Shown one piece after another: positions 45,633 through 55,480 of a stretch of 64,000 nucleotides of DNA (position 1 is its first letter; the number at the start of each line of letters is the position of its first letter). Origin of the DNA: Paragemmobacter straminiformis (lineage in GTDB: Bacteria > Pseudomonadota > Alphaproteobacteria > Rhodobacterales > Rhodobacteraceae); the NCBI RefSeq assembly GCF_014243445.1, contig NZ_JACLQD010000001.1, positions 1,116,001-1,180,000 of the forward strand. Reading direction: 5' to 3'. Made by a program: the position numbers and the translations under genes. The notes beneath the pieces were generated by a model. The model searched no databases. It was given only the letters and a program-made list of their open reading frames with translations, and was not told the DNA's origin.

Positions 45633-46421
45633 TTATTCTTCGAAGCAATCGGCGCGGCCGTCGGCTGCGATGGTCGCGGCCCCGCCCATGATCGACCGCG
45701 TCCGCCGCCGCACGAAGGACGACGGGTTGCCCGCGTCGCGGTTTTGCGGGTCAGGCAGGACGGCTGCCAGACGCGCCGCCTGCGTGGGCGTCAGGTCACG
45801 CGCATCGACCCCGAAGTGATGCTGCGCCGCCGCCTGCACGCCAAAGACGCCTGTCCCGAATTCGGCGACGTTCAGGTAAACTTCGAGGATACGGCTTTTC
45901 GACCAGAACAATTCGACGACCGGCGTCATCGCCGCCTCCATCGCCTTTCGCAGCCATGACCGGCCGTGCCAGAGAAAGACGTTCTTCACGACTTGCTGGC
46001 TGATGGTCGACGCGCCACGGGTCGACCCCTCTTCCACCGCCTCGCGGATCGCCTTCATGTCGAAGCCCCAGTGCAGGCAGAAGTTCGCATCCTCTGCCGC
46101 CACCGCCGAGCGCGGCATTTCGGGGGCCATGTCGTCGATCGAGACCCAATCCTTTTCGATGCCGCCCAGACGCCAGACCTCGCCCAATTGGTAAAGGTTG
46201 ATCGGGGGCGGCACCACGCTGAACAACAGGATCAGCACCATGTAAAAGGCCGCGATCCCGCCGATGATGCGGCCCGCCCAGCGCAGCGCGATGCGCTTGC
46301 GGTCGGGCGCGGGTGCCACGACGACAGCCGTCGAGGGCTTGCGCGGCCGCCGTTTCGGAGCGGCAAGCGGCAGTTCTTTCTGGGGCGGGGTATCGTCGGT
46401 CATGGGGGGCAGCATAGCCAT
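45633..46421 (-). CDS. mtgA: monofunctional biosynthetic peptidoglycan transglycosylase
   Basis: 262 residues from the first ATG; ATG 46403 (MTDDTPPQ) is an alternative. A proline/lysine-rich cytoplasmic start and one membrane helix (about 50-70) precede the GT51 domain: AVAAEDANFCLHWGFD with the catalytic Glu, and RGASTISQQVVKNVFLW. It polymerises lipid II into glycan strands without cross-linking. Confidence 0.92.
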   Translation of the reverse strand: MAMLPPMTDDTPPQKELPLAAPKRRPRKPSTAVVVAPAPDRKRIALRWAGRIIGGIAAFYMVLILLFSVVPPPINLYQLGEVWRLGGIEKDWVSIDDMAPEMPRSAVAAEDANFCLHWGFDMKAIREAVEEGSTRGASTISQQVVKNVFLWHGRSWLRKAMEAAMTPVVELFWSKSRILEVYLNVAEFGTGVFGVQAAAQHHFGVDARDLTPTQAARLAAVLPDPQNRDAGNPSSFVRRRTRSIMGGAATIAADGRADCFEE

Positions 46422-46488
46422 GATGCGAAGGGCAGGGTCAAGCCACGCCGCTTGCCGCCGGACGAGATGGGCAAGAAACGCGCCTTGC

Positions 46489-46547
46489 GATTTTTCTGCG
46501 AAAAATCAGGGTGGCGGCCGGTGCGGCCGAATTTTCGCAGAAAATTC
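46489..46547. repeat. triple 3-nt-loop hairpin cluster
   Basis: Three perfect hairpins in a row: GATTTTTC-TGC-GAAAAATC (46489-46507), CGGCCG-GTG-CGGCCG (46515-46529) and GAATTTTC-GCA-GAAAATTC (46529-46547). They lie between gltB and mtgA. The first is the same as the hairpin at 5706 except for loop bases. Confidence 0.75.
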
Positions 46548-46562
46548 GCGAGCAGAGGCCCA

Positions 46563-46592
46563 GAAAAAAGCCCCGCATCGCTGCGGGGCTTT
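46563..46592 (-). terminator. rho-independent terminator after gltB
   Basis: On the minus strand AAAGCCCCGCA and TGCGGGGCTTT form an 11-bp perfect stem around GCGA, and the T-run continues (TTTTTTC). Confidence 0.93.
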
Positions 46593-46597
46593 CATGG

Positions 46598-49500
46598 TCA
46601 CTCGGCCGGAACCTTTGCCGCCTCGTCGGTCAGCGGGTGGGCAAGATGGACCAGCATTTCCTTGGGGCAGACTTGCAGGAAGTTGCGCTTCTCGCTTTCC
46701 CACTCGCCCAGGATACGCGCCGCGATCTGGCTTCCCGTCTCGTCCAGATGGCGCTGGATCAGCCCTTTCAACTGGGCTTCCCAATGCGGATGGCCGATGC
46801 CGCAGGTCACAAGCGATTCAAGGTTCATGAAATCCTCGGCCACGCCGGTGGGATCGTAGACGTAGGCCATACCCCCCGTCATGCCGGCGCCAAAGTTCGC
46901 GCCGATCCGGCCAAGGATCACGGCCACACCGCCGGTCATGTATTCGCAACCGTTGGAGCCGCAGCCTTCGACAACCACCGAAGCGCCCGAGTTGCGGACG
47001 GCGAACCGCTCGCCCGCGCGGCCGCTGGCGAAAAGGAAGCCATCGGTTGCGCCGTAAAGCACGGTGTTGCCGATGATGGTGTTGTCTTCGGCCCGCAGGG
47101 GCGAGGACATCATCGGTCGCACGGTGACGGTGCCGCCGGACAGACCCTTGCCGACATAGTCGTTGGCATCGCCCTGCACTTCGATCTTCAGCCCGCGCAC
47201 GGCGAAAGCACCAAGCGACTGGCCGCAGGAACCGGTCAGCTTCACCGTCAGATGGTCGGGCTGAAGGCTGTTCTTCATACCGAACTTGCGCACGATGTGG
47301 CTGCTGGCCCGCGTCCCGATGGTGCGCAGCGTGTTGCGCACCGCGTAGGAGAGCTGCATTTTCTCGCCATCCTCGAAGAAGCGCGCGCCGTCGCGGATGA
47401 TTTCGGCATCCAGCGTGTCCGGCACCGCATTGCGCGGCTTGGACCGGTCGTAGGTGATCTTCTGCGCCCCATCGACCGTGATGAGCAGCGGGTTGAGGTC
47501 GAGGTCATCAAGATGCGCCGACCCGCGCGAGACCTGCGTGAGCAGGTCCGCCCGACCGATGATCTCGTCCATCGACCGCGCCCCGATGGAGGCGAGGATT
47601 TCCCGCACTTCCTGCGCGTAGAAGGTGATGAGGTTCACCACCTTGTCCGCATTGCCGGTGAACTTTGCCCGCAGCGATTCATTCTGCGTGCAAACCCCGA
47701 CGGGGCAGGTGTTCGACTGGCACTGGCGCACCATGATGCAGCCCATCGCAATCAGCGCCGCCGTGCCGATGCCGTATTCCTCGGCCCCGAGCATTGCCGC
47801 CATCACCACATCGCGCCCTGTCCGCAGGCCGCCATCGGTGCGCAGCGTCACCCGCTCGCGCAGGTTGTTCATCGACAGCACCTGATGCGCCTCGGTCAGG
47901 CCCATTTCCCACGGCAGACCCGCGTATTTGATGCTGGTGCCGGGCGAAGCACCCGTCCCGCCGTTGTGGCCGGAGATCAGGATCACATCGGCCTTGGCCT
48001 TTGCCACGCCTGCCGCGATGGTGCCGACACCGCTGGCCGAAACCAGCTTGACCGTCACCTTGGCGCGCGGGTTGATCTGCTTGAGGTCATAGATCAGCTG
48101 CGCAAGGTCTTCGATCGAATAGATGTCATGGTGCGGCGGCGGCGAGATCAGCGTCACGCCGGGGGTCGAATGGCGCAGACGCGCGATCAGCGCCGTGACC
48201 TTCATGCCGGGCAACTGCCCGCCCTCACCGGGCTTGGCACCCTGCGCGACCTTGATCTCCAATTCCTCGCAGGCGTTCAGGTATTCGGCCGTTACGCCGA
48301 AACGCCCGGATGCCACCTGCTTGATCTTGGCCGACGGGTTGTCGCCGTTCGGTTCCGGCAGGAAATGCGCCGGGTCTTCGCCGCCCTCGCCCGAGTCAGA
48401 CTTTGCCCCGATGCGGTTCATCGCCACGTTCAGCGTCTTGTGCGCCTCGGGCGACAGCGCCCCGAGCGACATGCCCGGCGTCACGAAACGCTTGCGGATC
48501 GAGGTGATGGATTCCACCTCTTCGATCGGCACGGGCTTGCCGAGGGTCTTGATGTCGAGGAGGTCGCGGATATGGATCGGCGGGTTGGCCCGCATCGCGG
48601 CCGAATACTGCCGCCACAGGTCGAAACTCGCCCGGTCACAGGCAGCCTGCAACATGTGCATGGTCTGCGCTTCCCAAGCGTGCTTTTCGCCCGAACGCCG
48701 CGCCTTGTAGAACCCGCCGATGGGCAGGACATCGGCACCACCCAGCCAGCCTTTGGCGTGGACCTCTTCCAGCTTCTGCTCGATCCCGTGCAGGCCGATG
48801 CCGGAAATGCGGCTGTGCATGCCGGGGAAGTATTCGGCCACCATCGCACGGGACAGGCCCACGGCTTCAAAGTTCAGACCGCCGCGATAGGACGAGATCA
48901 CCGAAATCCCCATCTTCGACATGATCTTGAGCAGACCTGCGTCGATGGCATCGCGGTAGCGCCGCATGGCATCGGTCAGGCTGCCTTCGATCAGCCCGCG
49001 CTCGATCCGGTCGGCGATGGAATCCTGCGCCAGATAGGCGTTCACCGTGGTCGCACCGCAGCCGATCAGCACCGCAAAGTAATGCGGGTCGATGCATTCG
49101 GCCGAACGGACGTTGATCGAGCAGAAGGTGCGCAGCCCCTTGCGGGTCAGCCAGCTGTGGACGGCGCTGGTGGCAAGGATCATCGGCATGGGCACGCGCC
49201 CCTCGCCCTGATGCTCGTCGGTCAGCACAAGCTGCCCCGCGCCCGACCGCACGGCATCTTCGGCCTCGGCGCGGATGCGTTCCAGCCCTTGGCGCAGATC
49301 GTCATGGCCCGGTGCCACGGGGAAGGTGCAGTCGATGAAAGCGACCTGATCCCCGAAACGCTGGACCAGCACGTCGAATTCGCGGTTCGCGATGAAGGGG
49401 CTGTCGAGGACGAGAATTTCCGTCTGGCTCGAGTTTTCGTCCAGCACGTTGCGCAGGTTGCCGAAGCGCGTCTTCAGCGACATGACCCGGCCTTCACGCA

Positions 49501-51136
49501 ACGAGTCGATGGGCGGGTTGGTCACCTGGCTGAAGTTCTGCCGGAAGAAATGGCTCAGCGGGCGATAGACCGTTGACAGAACGGCGGCGGGGGTATCGTC
49601 GCCCATCGAGGCGATCATTTCCTTGCCGTCCTCGGCCATCGGGGCCAGAACCTGCTCGAGCTCTTCGACCGTGTAGCCCGCCGCGATCTGGCGCTTGCGC
49701 AGATCGGCCCCGCTGAACAGCGCCGCTTCGGGCACGTCACGCAGCAGGGTGTTCAGTTCGGTGACCTTTTCGATCCACTCGCCATAGGGGTTGGCCGAGG
49801 CCAGTTTGTCCTTCATTTCGGCGTCGTGATAGAGCTTGCCGCCCTTCATATCGACGGCGATCATCTGCCCCGGCCCAAGCGCGCCCTTTTCGCGGATGGT
49901 GGTTTCGTCGACAGGAACCATGCCCGCTTCCGAACCCGCGATGAGCAGGCCGTCACCCGTGATGACATAGCGCATCGGGCGCAGGCCGTTGCGGTCAAGC
50001 CCGCCGCAAACCCAGCGGCCGTCGGTCATGGCCAGTGCTGCGGGGCCGTCCCACGGCTCCATCACCGCGTTGCAATAGGCATACATATCGGCCCAGGCCT
50101 TGGGCATGTCGGTCGTCGCCTTGGACCACGCCTCGGGCACCAGCATGGTCTTGGCCATCGGCGCCGAGCGGCCCGAGCGCACCAGAACCTCGAACACCGC
50201 GTCCAGCGCGCCGCTGTCAGAGGTGCCCGACGGGATGATCGGCTTGATATCCTCGGCCGCCTCGCCAAAGGCGGATGATGCCATGCGGATCTCGTGGCTC
50301 TTCATCCAGTTGACGTTACCCTTGAGCGTGTTGATCTCGCCGTTATGGGCCAGCATGCGGAAGGGCTGCGCCAGCCACCACTGCGGGAAGGTGTTGGTGC
50401 TGTAGCGCTGGTGGTAGATGGCGAACGAGGACTCGAACCGCTCGTCCATCAGGTCGGGGTAGAATACCGCGACCTGCTCGGCCAGCATCATCCCCTTGTA
50501 GATGATCGACCGGCACGACAGCGAGCAGAGGTAAAGGCCCTGGATCTGTGCCGCGATGGCGGCCTTTTCGATGCGGCGGCGGATGATGTAGAGCTCGCGC
50601 TCGAACTGGTCGTCGTCGATGTCCTTATCGCAGCGGATAAGGATTTGTTCGATTTCCGGTCGCGTTGCGTTCGCCTTATCGCCCAGAACTTCGGTGTTCA
50701 CCGGAACGTGGCGCCAGCCGTAGATATAGTGGCCCATGCGCAGCACTTCGGATTCGACGATGGTCCGGCAGCGTTCCTGCGCGCCGAAATCGGTGCGCGG
50801 CAGAAACACCTGACCAACGGCGATCAGCTTACCCATATCGGGTTCATGTCCGGTGCGGCGGACCTGATCGTAGAAGAACTTGACGGGGATCTGCACGTGG
50901 ATGCCCGCGCCGTCGCCCGTTTTGCCATCGGCATCGACCGCGCCGCGGTGCCAGACCGCTTTCAGCGCGTTGATCCCGTTCTCGACCACCTTGCGCGACG
51001 GCTTGCCGGAAATGGCCACGACCAGACCGACACCGCAGGACGAATGTTCGTCATCGGCCTTGTAAAGTCCGTTCGCGTCCAGCCAAGCCCGCTTCGCCTC
51101 TTCGGCCTTCACCCAGGCGTCATCATAGATTGTCAT
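46598..51136 (-). CDS. gltB: glutamate synthase (NADPH) large subunit
   Basis: 1512 residues, full family length. The N-terminal amidotransferase begins after a 33-residue propeptide: Cys34 in HSSCGVG is the nucleophile. A central FMN barrel (about 840-1200) and the 3Fe-4S motif MVRQCQSNTCPVGVC follow, then the C-terminal beta-helix. It makes glutamate from glutamine and 2-oxoglutarate. Its start overlaps an unknown secreted-protein gene by 14 nt, with CAGGAGG 10 nt before ATG. Confidence 0.97.
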   Translation of the reverse strand: MTIYDDAWVKAEEAKRAWLDANGLYKADDEHSSCGVGLVVAISGKPSRKVVENGINALKAVWHRGAVDADGKTGDGAGIHVQIPVKFFYDQVRRTGHEPDMGKLIAVGQVFLPRTDFGAQERCRTIVESEVLRMGHYIYGWRHVPVNTEVLGDKANATRPEIEQILIRCDKDIDDDQFERELYIIRRRIEKAAIAAQIQGLYLCSLSCRSIIYKGMMLAEQVAVFYPDLMDERFESSFAIYHQRYSTNTFPQWWLAQPFRMLAHNGEINTLKGNVNWMKSHEIRMASSAFGEAAEDIKPIIPSGTSDSGALDAVFEVLVRSGRSAPMAKTMLVPEAWSKATTDMPKAWADMYAYCNAVMEPWDGPAALAMTDGRWVCGGLDRNGLRPMRYVITGDGLLIAGSEAGMVPVDETTIREKGALGPGQMIAVDMKGGKLYHDAEMKDKLASANPYGEWIEKVTELNTLLRDVPEAALFSGADLRKRQIAAGYTVEELEQVLAPMAEDGKEMIASMGDDTPAAVLSTVYRPLSHFFRQNFSQVTNPPIDSLREGRVMSLKTRFGNLRNVLDENSSQTEILVLDSPFIANREFDVLVQRFGDQVAFIDCTFPVAPGHDDLRQGLERIRAEAEDAVRSGAGQLVLTDEHQGEGRVPMPMILATSAVHSWLTRKGLRTFCSINVRSAECIDPHYFAVLIGCGATTVNAYLAQDSIADRIERGLIEGSLTDAMRRYRDAIDAGLLKIMSKMGISVISSYRGGLNFEAVGLSRAMVAEYFPGMHSRISGIGLHGIEQKLEEVHAKGWLGGADVLPIGGFYKARRSGEKHAWEAQTMHMLQAACDRASFDLWRQYSAAMRANPPIHIRDLLDIKTLGKPVPIEEVESITSIRKRFVTPGMSLGALSPEAHKTLNVAMNRIGAKSDSGEGGEDPAHFLPEPNGDNPSAKIKQVASGRFGVTAEYLNACEELEIKVAQGAKPGEGGQLPGMKVTALIARLRHSTPGVTLISPPPHHDIYSIEDLAQLIYDLKQINPRAKVTVKLVSASGVGTIAAGVAKAKADVILISGHNGGTGASPGTSIKYAGLPWEMGLTEAHQVLSMNNLRERVTLRTDGGLRTGRDVVMAAMLGAEEYGIGTAALIAMGCIMVRQCQSNTCPVGVCTQNESLRAKFTGNADKVVNLITFYAQEVREILASIGARSMDEIIGRADLLTQVSRGSAHLDDLDLNPLLITVDGAQKITYDRSKPRNAVPDTLDAEIIRDGARFFEDGEKMQLSYAVRNTLRTIGTRASSHIVRKFGMKNSLQPDHLTVKLTGSCGQSLGAFAVRGLKIEVQGDANDYVGKGLSGGTVTVRPMMSSPLRAEDNTIIGNTVLYGATDGFLFASGRAGERFAVRNSGASVVVEGCGSNGCEYMTGGVAVILGRIGANFGAGMTGGMAYVYDPTGVAEDFMNLESLVTCGIGHPHWEAQLKGLIQRHLDETGSQIAARILGEWESEKRNFLQVCPKEMLVHLAHPLTDEAAKVPAE

Positions 51137-51833
51137 GGCTTAGGGCCTCCTGTGGCATGGGCGAGATCGGCAGCGAGGACATCACCGCGTCGCAATCGAA
51201 AATCGGTTGGGTTGTGGCAAAACCGGCTTCACCGGATTCGCTGAATTTGACCGGAGACCCGTCGAGCGGCAGGAACCCCTGTCCGCCGTCCCACTGGCTT
51301 GGTCCGGCGAAGAACAGACGCCACTTGGCGCTGACATATTCGTTGCCGTAGGACCGCCGCAGCAAAGTGCCATCCGGACCCGTTTCGGAATATTCGAATT
51401 CGGTCTGCTGCAAGGGTTCGCCGTCGATGACGATGTTGCTTCCCGTCAGCGCATCATGCCCGGCGATTTCGGTCGGTGCGGCGCCGTCTGTCGACAGGTT
51501 GAAACGATAGTCGTCGCGCCCGCGCGCCAGAAGTTCCGAGAAGGAAGCCGGATCGGCAGCACCCGGAACCAGCACCTGCTTGGTTCCTGCGCCGACCTCG
51601 TAGCTTTCGACCCATTCGCCCTCGTTGTTCACGCGGCTCAGGAAGAACATGCCCTCCTGATCGAAATCGGCGCGCCATTTGTCGCCTGCGGGGTCTGCCT
51701 CGCAGGTGTAGTGGTTCGACACGCGGCAACCCTTGGATTGCACGGTCAGAAAGGTCGTGCAGCCTTCGGGCGGGGTAAAGCTTCCCGCTGCCGCCGGGCC
51801 GGCCAGAACCGCAAGGATCAGCGCGGCACGCAT
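51123..51833 (-). CDS. secreted protein of unknown function between gltD and gltB
   Basis: 236 residues from ATG 51833, which overlaps the gltD stop (TGATG); a GTG one codon earlier is possible. Residues 1-17 form a signal peptide (ILAVLAGPAAAG). The mature protein has Cys25, Cys36, Cys44 and one near the C-terminus (IFDCDAV), suited to disulfides. It overlaps gltB by 14 nt, so it is co-translated with glutamate synthase, yet would act in the periplasm. I recognise no family. Confidence 0.8.
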   Translation of the reverse strand: MRAALILAVLAGPAAAGSFTPPEGCTTFLTVQSKGCRVSNHYTCEADPAGDKWRADFDQEGMFFLSRVNNEGEWVESYEVGAGTKQVLVPGAADPASFSELLARGRDDYRFNLSTDGAAPTEIAGHDALTGSNIVIDGEPLQQTEFEYSETGPDGTLLRRSYGNEYVSAKWRLFFAGPSQWDGGQGFLPLDGSPVKFSESGEAGFATTQPIFDCDAVMSSLPISPMPQEALSHDNL

Positions 51834-53269
51834 CACTCGGCCGCCACCGTTGCGGGTTGGGCCAGATAGGACAGGATCGCTTCGGCCGCCTCGCGCCCGT
51901 CACGGATGGCCCAGACCACCAGCGAGGCACCGCGTACGATGTCACCCGCCGCGTAGACACCGTCGAGGCTGGTCGCATGGCTGCGGAAATCGGCCTTGAT
52001 CGTGCCCCAGCGGGTGACGGCCAGTTCCGGCACGCCCCAAAGGGTCGGCACGTCTTCCGGCTCGAAGCCCAGCGCCTGAATGACCAGTTCGGCAGGCTCG
52101 ACGTAATCGGCCCCTTCGATGATTTCCGGCGACTGGCGGCCCGACGCATCGGGCGCGCCAAGGCGCATGCGTTGCACCATCACACCATCGACCACATCGC
52201 CGCCGGTAAAGCCCTTGGGCGCGGTGAGCCAGACGAAATCGACGCCCTCTTCTTCGGCGTTCTGCACCTCGCGTTGCGATCCGGGCATGTTGGCCTTGTC
52301 GCGACGGTAGAGGCATTTGACCGAGGTCGCCCCCTGACGGATCGCGGTGCGCACGCAATCCATCGCGGTATCGCCACCGCCGATTACCACGACGCGCTTG
52401 CCTGCGGCGTTCAGCTCGCCCGAGTCGAATTCGGCCACTTCGTCGCCAAACGACTTGCGGTTCGAGGCGGTCAGATAGTCGAGCGCGCGCACCACGCCCT
52501 TGGCACCCACGCCGGGGGCCGAAATGTCGCGCGCCTTGTAGACACCCGTGGCAATCAGCACGGCGTCATGCTGGCCGCGGATGGCGTCAAAGCTGATGTC
52601 CTCGCCCACGCGGCAGTTCAGCACGAATTGAACGCCCGCTTCTTCAAGCTGCGCGATGCGCTGCATGACGACGGGCTTTTCCAGCTTGAAACCGGGGATG
52701 CCGTAGGTCAGCAGACCGCCCGCACGGTCGTAGCGGTCATAGACCGTGACCTGAACGCCACGCTTGCGCAATTCACCCGCCGCCGCCAGCCCGCCCGGAC
52801 CCGCACCGATGATGCCGACGGAATCCGTCCGTTCGGACAGGGGAACGATCGGCTTCACCCAACCGTTTTCCCAGGCAAGGTCGGTCAGGTATTTCTCGAC
52901 CGAACCGATGGTCACTGTGCCGTGGCCCGACTGCTCGATCACGCAATTGCCTTCGCACAGACGGTCCTGCGGGCAGATGCGGCCGCAGATTTCGGGGAAG
53001 GTGTTGGTGGCTTGCGAAAGCTCGTAAGCCTCTTGCAACCGGCCCTCGGCTGTCAGGCGCAGCCAGTCGGGGATGTTGTTGTGCAGCGGGCAATGCGACT
53101 GGCAATAGGGCACGCCGCACTGGCTGCACCGACCCGCCTGCTCGGCCGCTTTTTCGGCGGCGAATTCGCGGTAAATCTCGTGGAAATCCTGCGCGCGCAG
53201 GTCTGCCTGCCGCTTCTCGGGCATCTCCTTGCCGACCGTGACGAACTGGAGCATGCGTTGCTTGGCCAT
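51833..53269 (-). CDS. gltD: glutamate synthase small subunit
   Basis: 478 residues. Two Cys clusters near the N-terminus (CSQCGVPYCQSHCP; CGRICPQDRLCEGNC) hold the 4Fe-4S centres; the FAD site is IGAGPGGLAAAGE and the NADPH site VVIGGGDTAMD. It feeds electrons from NADPH to GltB. ATG 53269 is chosen (GGAGGG 7 nt upstream) over a longer open frame. Upstream lies a strong inverted repeat (53342-53414). Confidence 0.95.
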   Translation of the reverse strand: MAKQRMLQFVTVGKEMPEKRQADLRAQDFHEIYREFAAEKAAEQAGRCSQCGVPYCQSHCPLHNNIPDWLRLTAEGRLQEAYELSQATNTFPEICGRICPQDRLCEGNCVIEQSGHGTVTIGSVEKYLTDLAWENGWVKPIVPLSERTDSVGIIGAGPGGLAAAGELRKRGVQVTVYDRYDRAGGLLTYGIPGFKLEKPVVMQRIAQLEEAGVQFVLNCRVGEDISFDAIRGQHDAVLIATGVYKARDISAPGVGAKGVVRALDYLTASNRKSFGDEVAEFDSGELNAAGKRVVVIGGGDTAMDCVRTAIRQGATSVKCLYRRDKANMPGSQREVQNAEEEGVDFVWLTAPKGFTGGDVVDGVMVQRMRLGAPDASGRQSPEIIEGADYVEPAELVIQALGFEPEDVPTLWGVPELAVTRWGTIKADFRSHATSLDGVYAAGDIVRGASLVVWAIRDGREAAEAILSYLAQPATVAAE

Positions 53270-53341
53270 GAAGGCGCCCTCCGACAGGATAATCTCAGGC
53301 GCGCTTTTTACTTTGGCTCTTCCGGCAATAAAAGTCAGCAC

Positions 53342-53414
53342 TACTGACCTAATGCCCGCTTTTTTCGACGATGGGTCAAAAATACTGCCCGATCGGGCGA
53401 TAATTGGGTCAGTA
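53342..53414 (-). promoter_or_regulatory. long-spaced inverted repeat upstream of gltD
   Basis: TACTGACCTAAT (53342-53353) and ATTGGGTCAGTA (53403-53414) are inverted with one mismatch in 12. Between them lie a further TGGGTCA (53372-53378) and a perfect palindrome GCCCGATCGGGC (53387-53398). The region is AT-richer than its surroundings and 73-145 nt upstream of gltD. It looks like a cooperative operator for a nitrogen or amino-acid regulator; the protein is unknown. Confidence 0.5.
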
Positions 53415-53430
53415 TTAGTTACCTAAACTC

Positions 53431-54231
53431 TCAAAACCCCAACAGAAGCAGCGCCAAGGCCAGGCTTCCCACGATGATTCGCCACCAGCCGAACAGAACA
53501 AATCCGTGGCGAGAGACGAAATCGAGCAGCCAGCGCACGACCAGCACGCCACTGACAAAGGCCAGAACGAAGCCGATGACGATGTTTCCCAAGCCTGCGA
53601 AATCAAGAATGTGGCGGCTTTTCCACAGATCGAATGCAAAGGCGGCGGCCATCGTCGGCATCGACAGGAAGAACGAGAACTCGGCCGAGGCGCGCCGCCC
53701 CACACCGATCATCCGCGCGCCGACGATGGTCGCGCCCGAACGGCTGACACCCGGCACCAAGGCGAGGCATTGGAAAAACCCGATGGCCAAGGCCTTGCGG
53801 AAAGGCAGTTGCATCGCATCCTCGTGGGTCGCGGCGGGTGCGAAACGGTCGACGAACAGCAAGATCACCCCGCCGACGATCAACATCACGGCCACCAGAA
53901 CCGGCGTTTCGAACAGCACGGCCTTGATGAAATCGTGCAGGGCCGCACCGATCACCATCGCGGGCAGAAAGGCCAGCAAGACCGAGAACACGAAGCGCGC
54001 CGCTGCCGGATCGGTGCGAACGGTCGAGACGACCTGCCAAAGTTTGGCGGCATAGACGGTCAGGATCGCAAGCACGGCGCCTAGCTGGACGACGACCTCG
54101 AATGTCCGTCCCGGGCTTTCGAAGCCTAGAAAGTGACCCGCCAACAAAAGGTGCCCCGTAGAGGAGACCGGTATGAACTCGGTCAGGCCCTCGATCAGGC
54201 CGAGGATGACCGCGTCGAAGGTATTGCCCAA
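53431..54231 (-). CDS. uppP: undecaprenyl-diphosphatase
   Basis: 266 residues with eight membrane helices (BacA/UppP family). Active-site blocks are [17 protein letters not shown] and [12 protein letters not shown]. It recycles the undecaprenyl carrier for peptidoglycan and polysaccharide synthesis. No ATG fits; TTG 54231 gives the family start [10 protein letters not shown], 5 nt after the stop of the upstream gene. The frame is open upstream, but only into the neighbour. Confidence 0.92.
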   Translation of the reverse strand: MGNTFDAVILGLIEGLTEFIPVSSTGHLLLAGHFLGFESPGRTFEVVVQLGAVLAILTVYAAKLWQVVSTVRTDPAAARFVFSVLLAFLPAMVIGAALHDFIKAVLFETPVLVAVMLIVGGVILLFVDRFAPAATHEDAMQLPFRKALAIGFFQCLALVPGVSRSGATIVGARMIGVGRRASAEFSFFLSMPTMAAAFAFDLWKSRHILDFAGLGNIVIGFVLAFVSGVLVVRWLLDFVSRHGFVLFGWWRIIVGSLALALLLLGF

Positions 54232-54236
54232 CTGGT

Positions 54237-55223
54237 TTACGCCTTGCGAAGGTTCTTCGCCGAATTCTTGATGGCCGCGTACTGCCCCGAGGGACGGTAG
54301 CGCCACAGATACTCGGGCAGGACAGCGCCCATAGCCGTGGGGGCAATCCCCAGTTCGGCAAACCCGCGCGCGCCGGGGGAAACCACGTTGTCACGCTTGA
54401 GGTTGCGCACCTGGTCGCGGGTGATCATCCCGTTCTTCACGATGCCGGCAGTCAGAGCTTGCAGCAGGTCGAAGGCGGCGCCCATCAGGCTTGCCACGAA
54501 GAACGGCACGTTGAGCACCAGCCGACGCCGCTGGATGACGGCCAGCATCTGCTGCATCAGGTCGCGGAAGGTCGCCACATCCGGCCCGCCGAGTTCGTAG
54601 ATACCCGGCGCGGCATGGCCTAGAACGCCTGCAACCGCGGCCTGCGCCACATCATCGACATAGACAGGCTGGAATCGCGTGTCCGCCCCGACGACGGGAA
54701 GGATCGGACCCATCCGCGACATGGCGGCGAAACGGTTGAAGAAGCCGTCCTCGTTGCCGAAGATGATCGAAGGCCGAAGGATGACCGCTGTCGGGAAGGC
54801 CTGCAGAACCGCGGCTTCGCCCTTTGCCTTTGTCTGCTGGTATTCGCTTTCCGAGGCCGCATCGGCCCCGATGGACGACAGCTGGACCAGATGGCCCACG
54901 CCCTCTTCCGCGGCGATCCGTGCGATGCGGGCTGCACCTTCGGCTTGGACCGAATCAAACGTGTTGCGACCGGCGCGGTTCAGGATGCCGACGCAGTTGA
55001 CCACCGCATCCGCCCCGCGCATCACGGCGCGCACGCTTGCATCGTCGCGGATATTGCAGGCCACGGGTTCGACCTGACCGACGACACCGTAGGGTTTGAC
55101 GAACAGCGCGTCATTGGGATGGCGGACGGCGACGCGGACGCGCCAGCCCTCTTTCGCCATGCGGCGGGCTATGTAGCGCCCGACGAACCCCGAACCGCCG
55201 TAGATCGTGACCAGTTTGCTCAT
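54237..55223 (-). CDS. complex I NDUFA9-subunit family (atypical SDR) protein
   Basis: 328 residues. The dinucleotide motif is [15 protein letters not shown]; the segment VNCVGIL and [21 protein letters not shown] follow. This atypical SDR family includes the NDUFA9/39-kDa subunit of mitochondrial complex I and bacterial relatives with NADPH. Function in bacteria is uncertain. It is upstream of uppP on the same strand with a 5-nt gap. Confidence 0.88.
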   Translation of the reverse strand: MSKLVTIYGGSGFVGRYIARRMAKEGWRVRVAVRHPNDALFVKPYGVVGQVEPVACNIRDDASVRAVMRGADAVVNCVGILNRAGRNTFDSVQAEGAARIARIAAEEGVGHLVQLSSIGADAASESEYQQTKAKGEAAVLQAFPTAVILRPSIIFGNEDGFFNRFAAMSRMGPILPVVGADTRFQPVYVDDVAQAAVAGVLGHAAPGIYELGGPDVATFRDLMQQMLAVIQRRRLVLNVPFFVASLMGAAFDLLQALTAGIVKNGMITRDQVRNLKRDNVVSPGARGFAELGIAPTAMGAVLPEYLWRYRPSGQYAAIKNSAKNLRKA

Positions 55224-55433
55224 GCCCGGGCCTCCATATGCTTCGGCTGCTGATTACACGCTTGCCCGCGAAAGGCCAAGCACCACGAAACGCCGCAGGG
55301 AAGGGACAGATTTCTCTGCGGAAAATCGGGGCGGTTCTGCCCGTGCCGCGCCGGTTCGCACCGATTTCATTGCGGGTTGTTCCGGGCCGCCCCGCCGCCG
55401 CCCCGCCGTCGCAAAGAATCTTCACGCCATCCG

Positions 55434-55461
55434 TTGACACCGCCCGACCGCTTCTTTACAT
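55434..55461 (+). promoter_or_regulatory. sigma-70-type promoter for tRNA-Leu
   Basis: TTGACA (55434-55439), a 16-nt spacer, and TTACAT (55456-55461) lie 19 nt upstream of tRNA-Leu. The rest of the 257-nt gap (55224-55480) holds no gene; near 55314 there is a degenerate copy of the GATTTTTC/GAAAAATC-type hairpin (two mismatches). Confidence 0.55.
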
Positions 55462-55480
55462 CGCCCCACATCGACGTGAT

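Noticed and set aside
46511-49576. A very long plus-strand open frame (about 1020 codons) opposite gltB
   Set aside because: It lies fully antisense to gltB, which has complete catalytic motifs; high GC makes such empty frames common, and its translation shows no known domain.
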